Below, in pieces: positions 50,401 through 61,600 of a stretch of DNA of 64,000 nt (position 1 is the stretch's first letter; every line of letters begins with the position of its first letter). The notes below the pieces were generated by a model, which saw only the letters and a list, made by a program, of their open reading frames with translations, ran no database searches and was not told where the DNA came from. The DNA comes from Sanderia malayensis (lineage: Eukaryota > Cnidaria > Scyphozoa > Semaeostomeae > Pelagiidae): positions 1,860,001 to 1,924,000 of the forward strand of contig RQOL01000658.1 of NCBI GenBank assembly GCA_013076295.1. Reading direction: 5' to 3'. Position numbers and translations under genes: made by a program.

Positions 50401-53400
50401 GAGGAATGGAACGAAGAGAGCAGGGGAACAGAAGTTTGTTGTTAATGGTATTGCTAATGAAAACAGTGCTGAGTTGGCAAGACTACAGCGTGAGCTTGAC
50501 ATGGTAAGAGAATGTTCACAGAATAATCAACTGAACGGTCGTGACAATGTTCTATAGTTGTATCAATGTTCTATAGTCTTTGTATTACTCTATGGTCATG
50601 ACAATGCCTTGAACTCTCACCAATATTCGATAGGTTTTACCTATTTTCCATAGGGTTAGCATAGCAGTTTTGTCATGCATGAATCTAGATGAATTAGCTT
50701 GAGATATATCAAAATAGCATTACAGCTAACTTCTACTGGTCAATTATGCAAAATGCTGAAGATGTTCATGCTCCAACCGTTTGAAAAATAGCCAACAATA
50801 CAATGAACGAATCAAAAATGATCAAAAAGTATTCGTCATAGTTTAGGGAACATTTCTGTGTAATTATTTTTTCAAACAAGGCGCGAAAACTTTGCGAAAA
50901 CCCCGCTGTAAAATGAGTATATTGACCCGTAGAAGTTAGTCTATTTTGGTTCTACTATGGATATATTAATCCTTGCTCTGTTTATGAGTTTAATCAAGCA
51001 AAAATGATGTAATCTCGATTAAACCATCTCTCTTCAAGAAAATCATCTACATTAACAAGCTCAAGCAGACTGGCCGTCCAGTTGCCACACCAATTTGGAC
51101 GCAGACCACTGAGCAAGTCGCTTATTTATCAGACGGATATGACACTGACAGAGGTGAAAATGGGAAAGATGGAAACAAGAAGAAAGGCAAGGGGAAACGT
51201 GGTCTCAAGATATTCAATCAGAAACTCGACTTTTCACACGTGCAAAGCAGAACTGATAGTAACTATAAGACGGGTGGTGGAGCAGGAAACGGTGATGTTA
51301 TTATCATGAATAACCAAGGGGAAAAGGAGAAGGAGGAGATTGGTAGACTGCAACGACTTCTTGCACAAGTAAGTGTTTATTTATTTTCTAATTGCAGCTG
51401 GGTCTTTGTGGATATTTAGTTACTTGATTGGGTGATTGTTTGATGAGATTGAATGATCTACTGGGAAATCATAAATCAACTTTATTTGAACGAGTAGTTG
51501 ATTGTAGCTCTTGATGAAGTTGCTGATTAATTGAACTGAATTACAATAGTGAAATGGAACAGATAATACAGTCGAATCTCGAACTCGCTATCTCGAACAG
51601 ATTCCCATTTCCCCTCGTTCTCTAGTTGGATGAATTTAGTTCGGATATCTCGAACATGTGGGACAAACTTTAATTTCTCCTGCGAGTTCGAGAGTCGACT
51701 GTAAAAAACAATTCTGGTATGATTGATCATGATTGATTATGATTGATTATGATTGGCTATGATTGATTATGATTGATTAAGATTGATTATAATTGATTAT
51801 GATTGATTATGATTGGTGATCGACGATTGATGATGGATGAATGATGGTCGATGATTCATGATTGAATGCTTGCTATTACATCCTTGTTAAAACGGAGCGA
51901 TTAGATGATTGTGTGACGTCTTCCCTTTCCAGCGAGATGCTGAGCTGCACAGGTTGAGGAATGGAACTGGCAAACCGAATGAATTTGAGTTACAAGAGAT
52001 CAACGAATCTATCGAGAAAGACATGAAGAAGGGATTGAAGACGAAAGACAATGGTACCAATGTGGATATGATTGGCGGTGAAGACTACAATGCATTGCTG
52101 AAAGAGTTCAATGTTGATGGTAAGAATGTGTCGGCACAAGAGAAGCCAAACAGTGATAAATCGAATGTTAAAATTGACAATCGAAAGCTTGATTGGTCTC
52201 AAGTGCCGTCTAAATTGGCGACAACTGGTGCAGTGGGGAAATGTCGCACCACCTCGACAGTTGAAGAGAGTAAACCCAAAGAGCATTATGGTGGAAAGAA
52301 AAACAGGGTGAGTCCTGTGCCTGGAGATTCCCCTTCTGGTGATTCCCCTTCTAAGGATGCTGGGAAGGATAAAGGCGTGGATTCCCCTTTGAAAAATGCA
52401 GGCAAGGATTTCAATGATCCTAAAAGCGATGCAACGAGATCTGACAAGGGAAAGGACACACCATCCAATGTAACAAACAGTGATCCTGGCTTACTAAACG
52501 TTGATGTCACGTATAACAATGCGGACAGACGACGTTCCAGTGTCAAGATCTTCAGTAAAGCTGCAGATTACAGCCATGTTAAGTCAAGCATTTCTCTGTC
52601 GAGCTCTGGTGGGAAGGTGGACTCAGAGAGACGAGGGTCTAGCGTCAAGATCGTTAATAATCCTAAGGATTATAGTCATGTGAAATCCAAGTTGGTTGTG
52701 GACAGCACTCCCAAGCCAAAGCCAGAAGATTCTGGAGATGCAAGTCCAAGAAATAAGGCAACTTCTGACGTTAAGATCTTAAATGATCCCAAAGATTACA
52801 GCCACGTGAGGTCCAAGTTGATTCCGGATAGTACACCGAAACCAAAGCCGGAAATTTCTGGAGATGCAAGTCCGAAAAGTAAGCCAAACTCGGACGTTAA
52901 GATTTTAAATGATCCGAAAGATTATAGCCACGTCAAATCAAAGCTGGTTCCGGATAGTACACCGAAACCAAAGCCGGAAATTTCTGGAGATACAAGTCCG
53001 AAGGCTAAGCCAAACTCGGACGTTAAGATTTTAAATGATCCAAAAGATTATAGCCACGTGAGGTCCAAGTTGGTTCCGGATAGTACGCCGAAACCAAAGC
53101 CGGAAGATTCCAGAGATACAAGTCCGAAGGGTAAGCCAAGCTCGGACGTAAAGATTTTAAATGATCCGAAGGATTATAGCCACGTCAAATCAAAGCTGGT
53201 TCCGGATAGTACGCCGAAACCAAAGCCGGAAATTTCTGGAGATACAAGTCCGAAGGGTAAGCCAAACTCGGACGTTAAGATTTTAAATGATCCGAAAGAT
53301 TATAGCCACGTGAAGTCCACTCTTGGAACCGCAGGCAGCGGAGCTGGTGGCCCAAAGAAGAGCACAGTAAAAATTGTAAATAAAGCAGTTGATTATTCTC

Positions 53401-53423
53401 ATGTGAAGTCGAAGCTTGCATGA
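44486..53423 (+). CDS. GABA-B-type class C receptor with long tail of tau-like repeats (about 1588 aa, 17 exons)
   Basis: Exons: 44486-45148, 45446-45589, 45881-46060, 46269-46370, 46559-46624, 46719-46883, 47051-47305, 47893-47959, 48170-48247, 48335-48482, 48649-48781, 48894-49001, 49420-49566, 49696-50031, 50150-50503, 51039-51368 and 51933-53423, all phase-consistent. A signal peptide (MLCLLVVLMKIG) precedes a Ser/Thr/Ala-rich stalk (about 48-118) and a Venus-flytrap domain (about 165-590; ISYGTSAIEL). Seven membrane helices follow (about 600-865). There is no nine-Cys domain between them, so it is GABA-B-like rather than mGluR-like. The tail has 22 Cys within about 55 residues (880-940), short heptad segments (LARLQRELDM, IGRLQRLLAQ) and ten copies of a VKIxNxxxDYSHVxSKL motif from about residue 1037. 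Exon 16 could instead start at 51069, 10 codons shorter. Confidence 0.88.
51569..51701. mobile_element. Pogo/Tigger-like MITE, 133 bp
   Basis: The ends CAGTCGAATCTCG and CGAGAGTCGACTG are flanked by TA. The sequence is related to 34860-35033 but shorter. It lies in the last intron of the GABA-B-like gene. Confidence 0.7.
51721..51860. repeat. GATTGATTAT-type simple repeat
   Basis: About ten imperfect copies of a ~10-bp ATGATTGATT unit lie directly beside the pogo-like MITE, in the last intron of the GABA-B-like receptor gene. Confidence 0.85.
52638..53420 (+). repeat. In-frame 126-bp coding repeats (42 residues) in receptor tail
   Basis: Units start at 52638, 52764, 52890, 53016 and 53142, an exact 126-bp period, then a partial one at 53268 and a diverged last one at 53361. 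Each begins VKILNDPKDYSHVKSKL and continues with a Pro/Lys/Ser-rich spacer (PDSTPKPKPE, then GDTSPKGKP). More diverged copies of the same core lie upstream at 52536 (VKIFSKAADYSHVKSS), 52161 (VKIDNRKLDWSQVPSKL) and, in the preceding exon, 51201 (LKIFNQKLDFSHVQSR). The near-identity of the middle units implies recent expansion or homogenisation. Confidence 0.95.
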
Positions 53424-55641
53424 TTTAAAATTATTGTTATTATTCATATTAGAATTATTACAACTCTTTGATGTAATCTGTTATATAATGATTCAAAATA
53501 TTAGAACGAAACTTGGAGAAAACTGAGAAATTAACATGGACCAGTATAGCAAGGAATCTAAGTGGAGTAATGCGAGTATGCAATGAAGAATACATGAATG
53601 ATAAAAAGCATGGACCAGTAATGAAACTGTGATCTGAAGCATTAATCAAATCACTTTTTATTACGATCAATGAACAGAGTGATTACATGAATATTAATTC
53701 ATCAATTAATCAACGTTTATATCTGCTATGTATGCTTTTAATCTACTGTATAACTTTGACAATATGCTTTATTGTTTAAGCTGTAATAAGCTGGTAGTAT
53801 TTACGTCTTTATTTGTAACAAGAGTAATAGTGTATTTTATATTTATCTTCACAAAAACCATAAACTGAGAACTCCTGTTTATTATTAACACTAGATTCCT
53901 GTATCCAGTACTGTATAGTTTTGTGAATAATTTATATGAACTTCGGTAACTATGAACTGCACAAGCTCCTTAGCTTTTAATTGCATTAGAAGACTTTTAT
54001 ACAGCTTCGTTGTAGTAATATCCCTTAATTTCAACCACACAAAGGACTATGCTTATTACTTAAGTAGCTCGTGTAGTTCATTGTATAATTATATGCTTGA
54101 AATCGTGCGTGTTTCGTGGAGGGGTGATTACTTTGAGAGCTGAGGTTTATCGAGACTTTTGATACTGCGCTATTTTCAAATCCCCACGCGTCGGAAAAGT
54201 TTTAGTGCTCCTCGAAATTTGGCTTACTGGATCAGAGAGAATTAATAGAGTATTGAAGAAGCCAGCTGAAAACAGTTGATGTTCAGAGTTCCACAGCAAA
54301 ATTTGGCCTGCCGACGACTGTGCCAGTTAACCCTGTGTTTTCCTTTGGATTTGACATTCTGTTTAATCATCTATAGGACGTAATGCTGAAGACGGAATGC
54401 TGGCTGTGGCGAGTTTCAATCCGCAGTGGCTCATGCATGTCTGGTTAAGTGACTTACAATGTACTGTGGTAACAATCTGTTCAATGCAATCCAGTGATGC
54501 AAAATGCATAATTAAAATCCATATTAAGGAGTCTTTAAAATAGCCCAGAACTAACCACTTTTTTAATCAAGTTTTATTCTCTTGCAGGTTTTAAATGCGA
54601 AGGCATAGATGGGAAGTATGTTACATATTACAGTATCAACTATCGTGTAATTAAGGGTATTCGTGCTTATTACACGCTAATGTTAACGCGGGCTTTTAAT
54701 TGCAGAATCTAGCGTGCAAGCAGCACGCATACTTTCATCTAGTTCGGGTAATCATTTTTGGCCATTGTCTCACTTGGTCGTGATTTTGTTTCACAATTAA
54801 TCACATGGTAGTGATGAATTGTGACAAACCCAGTCTTGCATTGCTTCTAGAATTATCAATTTTGAAATTTTACCCCGCAACGATTTCATTTTAAAACCTC
54901 TCCGTAAATTAAGCATGAGTTAAGAGACTTCCAACCCGCCGAGCCCCCTGTAGACTTAATTAATCTCCCCACTATGTGGGTTTGTAAGCACGACAGTAAT
55001 AAGATGTGCCATCTGGCTGGTGTTGGTGATCTCTCGCGGCTCTGCCGTTAACCGATGTGAGATCATTCTTTTCTGATGCGGCTGATAAATTCAAAATTAT
55101 TCATTTTATCAGCAGCTTTCCATCAGCATTGATCCTATTCAATCCACATAATATTGTCAACCGATGGTTGCAGCTTGTTGAGGAAATATAATAGTTATGA
55201 CGACAGTGAAAGCGAAGAAAGAGTTCAATAATTTTATATTCTGAATCGTTGAAAAGCTGTTGCATTTCAAAGAAGCAATGCTATTGGGCTCTGGCTAATT
55301 GGCATCATTCTGAATTGAGACGCAATTCGCACAAGGTATTATTTTATCTTCATACTGTTTTTATTGCTGATATTTTGTTCTTTACCTCTGTAAATTTGAT
55401 TCTTCAGTTTCTATTTCGTTGTCACTAATTAAGTTATCTTCTTTGCTTCTTAATTCCTTAGTTAATATTTTGTGCTCTACTTCCCTCTATCGTTTTTCTT
55501 TCTTCTTTAGTTGATATTTTTTCTTTCTTTTGCTCTTCGCTTATATAATCGACATTGATTCACTAATTTAATTGCCACCTTCTTTCTCATTAATCTTCAC
55601 TGGTAGCCTAATTACCAACGTATTCTTTATTTCAGGTAGCG
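53424..55641. other. Intergenic region between the two receptor genes
   Basis: The 2.2 kb holds the presumed 3' UTR of the GABA-B-like gene and the promoter/5' UTR of the iGluR. A CAG acceptor-like site at 55635 precedes the iGluR ATG by seven bases, so an upstream non-coding exon is likely. No coding exon with homology was seen. Confidence 0.5.
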
Positions 55642-58600
55642 ATGAATCAACTCATTATTTCCTTGGCAGTCATAGTCTTAACAAGCGAAATAACATGCAA
55701 CTACGTTGATGACAAGGATTATAGATGGATTGAAGTTGCAATTCTAACAGCCCCCGAGGAGGACAACAAAGAGCTGAACACAGCAATTGTTGAGTGCAAA
55801 AGTCTGGTCAACGAGGAATGGAGGCATCGCCAACATGGCACCAACCGAGTGAAATACAGACTCAACGTTGGAAAAGTAGCTTTGCCACCAGAGAATCTAT
55901 TCGACAAAGGTATATCGACGCTATGCATGATCCTAGACCTATTTATATTTGCTCCAGATCTGTTTATATTATACGTACGTGTAAAGCTTGCAACAGTATT
56001 CCATGTATACTATGCAAACGTATAAAGCTGGTGGCAGTACAGAGAGGAATATCTGATTCTCTGCAACTCTGAGTTTCATGCAACAGCATTCGCCAGACAG
56101 ACTCTTCTGCTATGACCACCCTGTGTTTTGATCGAGCACTTTTTATCAGTGTAGACACCACTTTTATATGATGTGTATCAAGATATCTATTAATTATGCA
56201 TAGTTTTAAATTTTTCTCTATTATACATTGCTATAAACCTTCCATATCATGCCATAAATCTGAATTAACATTGGGATCTAGCATCAATATTACCAATCAA
56301 CTTTTAGCGATTCTTAAGAAAAGAGAGCTGACATCAGCTGCATTTGTCATCGAGGCCTATGCGGTGCATCCATTTTCTTGCATCCTGAGTGACCTGTTGG
56401 GCATTCCGCAGATTACACTGACAGATGAGCACAATCCTGCTTGTAAGAACGTTCTGAGCATGCGCCCTAACACCGCCCAGCTCTACGACTCCACGCTCGC
56501 CATGATAAGAAGATCAAAATCGCGTATCGTTGCTGTGATAATTGAAGGTACGTGTGCACCCTGGCTTTCGCTTGTTCCTCGTATGCTTTTAAGTAGTTTT
56601 TAGTGTCGTAACGGGGGGGGGTTGCTCTACAATCGATTGCAAAGAAGTCTATGATGTGATATATCTACAATCCTTCACAAAATACATCGAGACTCGCAGA
56701 AATAGAAGATAGCAGTACGTTTTTTGGCTCAAGTTTGCACGAAAAATGATTGGCCAGCTCTCCCTTCCCCTGACTATGCAATGTTGCCATTATTATGGAA
56801 ACAAAACCTCATCATTTCCTCAAATATCCTGAGAAACAACACATAACCAACATTGGTTGTTTGGGGGGAGGGTAAAAACAAAGGCAATTTTACAATTTAT
56901 GTAGACGATTGTAGGTATCTGTCTCGTTTTTTAGATTCCATGGGAGAAACGGCAATTAAATTCATGTCACAGGGAAAACTTGCCCAGCGGTTTCCATTCC
57001 AAGTCGTCGGGAAGATCAACTTCAAAAAGAACAACACGATTGAAAAGACGATCAAGAAACTCAAAGATTCTGGCATCAAACGAGTTTTGATGATGATGCA
57101 CAGCCGTCATGTTGGAAGGCTCTTAACCGAGGCAAATTATTAGATTCACTACATTGCGTCCTTGTGTCTCACTCGTTTTGCTCGCTCGGTTGAGTTGCGA
57201 GCGAGGCACTGGGACGTTATGTAATGAGTCTAGCAAACTATTGCACACTTATTTTAATAAGACTAATTTTTTGCCAAGGCTCAATGCTCTTTAAAGTTTT
57301 CGATTTTGAGCTTCAAAATATTCTGAAGCTTTCTTCAACTACCCTTGTTTTGTTTTGTGAAAGAGCTCAAATAAACAAAATCCTGGTGACGCTTAAGCCT
57401 GGCTTTATTCTTACATTATTCTTAAATTTTTGAGAATTTGAGCCTTAATATCCTTTACGTAGTAACGTAGTAACGTAGTTGCCAAGTAGCCATCACAGCT
57501 TCTTATAAGATATTCTTATTGCAAAGTGTGTAATGCCTACTTCACTGTGACTTCCATTAGTGTATCAGCAAAAGCTACTGTTCTATTGACATTATGAAAA
57601 ACTTGCTTTTTTCTTAGGTGAACAGGTATGGATTACTGTTGGACGACTACAAGTGGTTTTTACCTCTGATGGTATGGTTTTCTTGAATTAATTAATATAT
57701 AGCCATAATTATTATCTATAGATGTGTAATATCTACACTGACATTACAGTGCTCGATGTACAGAAGTACAGAGCAATAATAGAGTAGAGGTGTTGTAACA
57801 GAGTAGTAACAGAGAACTAAGTCTACTTTCTTGCTTTTACTCTAGCCATAATTATCATAATTATAATTGGCATAATTATTATCAATTATCATTAATCATT
57901 ATAATTATGCATGATTGTCTTTGGATTTTTAACTTACCATGTTGCTTGTTTATAAGAAACTGTATTTTATTCACAGGAGTTTTCCATTGGATTGGTTAAT
58001 ATGAGTAGGCTGCGTGGTGTGTCAGGGGTGCGAATTCCTTCAAAGTTTCCAATTTCCAATGCCAAAGGACAATGCGTACGTCACCTTTCCTATTGCTACT
58101 TGATCTGATCATTTTCTATATTTCTTTGCTCATATGCCTCTGTGACGACTTCGTAAGCCAAAAAGGAACACATTGGTCATTTACTGGTCTATAATGTCTT
58201 AAGAGGAACACGTAAACCCTGAGTCCACCTGATCCCAAAAGGAACGTGTAAGCTCAATGCTAGTGCACATAAGCCCAAAAGGGACATGTAAGCCCTATGC
58301 TAGTCCACATTAGCCAAAAAGAGACATGTAAGCCCTATGCTAATCTACGTAAGCCCAAAAGGGACATGTATGTCTTATGCTAGTCCACATAAACTCTAAA
58401 AGATTTCAAGTCTTTCTAGAGCTGGTCATTAAAGCCTATGTAGGCTCTTTATTTAGTCCATGTAAGCCCTGCACGTACTCGTTCGCTATACACGACCCAA
58501 GGTAGGCTATGTGAGAACATTTAAGCTTTACAAGGATGCTGTAAATTTACATTAGCCTCGCACAAGCCCACGTGAATTCCCCAAGAACTGTCATCTATGC

Positions 58601-61600
58601 AGAACTCATCGTCATTATTTTCAATAACACGTATTTATCTTCATTCCAGAAATACCCAGCAATCTATGATGCCTTTAATTTGGTATTAAATGCTTCGATC
58701 AGATTCGAAGATATCAGTCGATACCTGGATACAAAGGCATCGTCTCCAGTTGATGAGGAATTTTGTCCAACAAAAAGCTCTCATGATTACGGAATGGATT
58801 TACTGAACGTCGCCAAAAAGGTGGAATTTTAGTACGACTCAGCATTGGTTTGATTATTGCCTTTAGCAATACTTTGCTAGCATTTTTATGCATGCATATT
58901 TGTTTTTATTTTCAGATACGCTTTCATGGCAGGACTGGATTTGTGAAGTTTAAAAAAAATGGCTATCGAGATGTCGCCGAACTTGAAGCAACTGAGATTG
59001 AAAAAAATGGAAAATTTGAAAAGGTTTATAAGAACATTCCGCATTTACCATTTGCTAATAAGCATTATTATTATAAAGCATCTCCGATGCAATGCGAATG
59101 TATCGTACGATATCACTATCTATTTATCGGATGAGTTTCATTCAACATGTTAGCCTCTTTCTCCAATTGCAATGACGGTATTTTTCTTATAAATAGTATC
59201 TTCAAAAAGGTTGCTTTGGATTGTTATTCTATTGCAACACCGTCTCTTCTTTGTTAGCTTGGAATCTGGTCTGCAAAATGTAAGAAGATGATATGGGATC
59301 CGAAGGCTGAAGACGACAAAAAATTTATTGAATTTGGCTGCAAGACTCCAGCTACTAGCACTGGACCTCTCTCTGACTTCAAACCATCGACAACAGAACT
59401 GCGTGTGGTGACACATGAAGTAAGCATCTTTCTTATTACCCAGAAAAAGCTATTCTGGTGTGCAATGATCTAGAGGCTTTTCACGAGAATTATCTGGAAC
59501 GTCCTGAAATTCATGTATCTTCATAGTCTTTCATACGTATATATATATACATGTTTGCGAAGCCTGTGTTTCGGTTTCCCGTAAGAGTGCTCAATACATT
59601 CATTAAAGTAGAGCTAGACATATTCGAGGGAGAAAGGAATCAAGACTAAACTCTGTATCTCTACAAGCCTGTTTCGTGGTTTCCACGTGTATATACATGT
59701 TTGTGTGTATATGTATATGTGTATATTTATATGGTAGTTTAAGACTAATTTCACCCGAAGTAGTAAATATACTGACAAGAAAAATCACCGAGATCCAGTT
59801 TCATTGATTCGCATGGCATCTTTCACAATTCCAATTCCACGATTCCAATTCCACGATTCCAACCTCGAGAACGTCCGTGATTCCTCCTTGTCTACATGTA
59901 TATGTCGCTTACAGCCATTACATATGTACCATACATTCTCAATACAGACCACATATATACACATGATGTAAGCTACAGTCATTTGATTCTTGTATTCCAG
60001 GGTCCGCCGTTCATTTTCTACGACAAGACAAAGGCGAATGGCAAATTGAACGAGGCCTACTCTGGCTTCTGCAAGGATTTACTTGATAGATTGTCAAGTG
60101 ATTTGAATTTCACGTACAGACTATACATCGTCGTACCTGGAAACTACGGTGGATCGTCATCCAATGGCACCTCCAACGGAATGATCAGGGATTTGATTAA
60201 CAAGGTAAACTAGCTATTAACATTGTTAAAATGAGTGCTGCTGTGATGTAAAGCCAACAATTAGGGCTGAAGCATCTAGAAATTGATTAAAAAGATATGT
60301 TTTGAAATGAGTGCCTACAAAAAATATGGAGATGGGTGTAGACAAAAACTTGCAACCAAGCAAGCTGCATTTTTCTTGTTAAGCTGCGACTAAACATTCA
60401 CCGAACAGTGAAGTAGTTCAAGGGGTGAGATGTTAGCTTGCTTCTGTCGTATGTCAAGCCCACACTTTAATTCGATAACCGAATGATTTGCTGTGCCGGC
60501 CAATTTCAAGTGTGGCATGGCGCATGTATGTGGAGCGTGACGGTAAATGACTAATATTAACGGGTGAAGGATGACCATATGTCTGGTGCGTTGATTCCTT
60601 TGACCTTATGCTATTCTCCACTGCTAGCAAGCGCTACTGTAGACTAGCGGTAACTTACCTGCACACTAAGCTCAAGATAACTGGTTCGAAACCTGACGAG
60701 AGCATCTACTTTGTGTTTTAATGAATTTTTAATTTGAATGTCGTAAAGGTGGCCCTGTATGCGCAGTACCCTAGATTGGCTACTACGTAATAGTACTGAC
60801 AGTGTCTGGTGTATCAGTTAGGGTTAGGCTTAGGGTTAGGGCTGGAGTGCCCTAAAGGTGGGCGTGTATGCGCAGTACCATATATATGCTACTGCGCAGG
60901 AGGATCTTTGACGCATGACATCCAAAGTGTCTCCCGTGAGCATTAGGATTAGGGTTAGCATTAGGGTTAGCCTTAGGGTTAGGGTTAGGGTTAGAGTGCC
61001 CTAAAGGTGGGTGTGTATGCGCAGTACCATATATAGGCTACTTCGCAGGAGCATGCATGACGTAATACTAATGAGAGTGTCTGGTATATCAGTTAGGGTT
61101 AGGCTTAGGGTTAGGGTTAGAGTGCCCTAAAGGTGGGCGTGTATGCGCAGTGCCATATATAGGCTACTGCGCAGGAGGATCTATGACGCATGACATCCAC
61201 AGTGTCTCCCGTGAGCATTAGGATTTGGGTTAGGATTAGGGTTAGCCTTAGGGTTAGGGTTAGGGTTAGAGTGCCCTAAAGGTGGGCGTGCTTGCGCAGT
61301 AATATATATCGGCTACTACGCAGGAGAACCTATGACGCATGACAACCAAAGTGTTTCCCGTGAGCATTAGGGTTAGGGTTATAGTTAGGGTTAGGGTTAG
61401 AGTTGGTGTGACCCAAAGGTGGGCGTGCATGCGCAGTACAAATATAGGATACTATAGATTTTCTGGACCGGTATTACTTTTAATATCCCCTACTAAATGC
61501 AATAAAATGCATAGTGAAATTACAACAGTTTTCTGGGGCCTAGCATACTTGCAGGTATTTGTTTTTATCAACTTATGCCCCACGACAAGAAAGCAACTCC

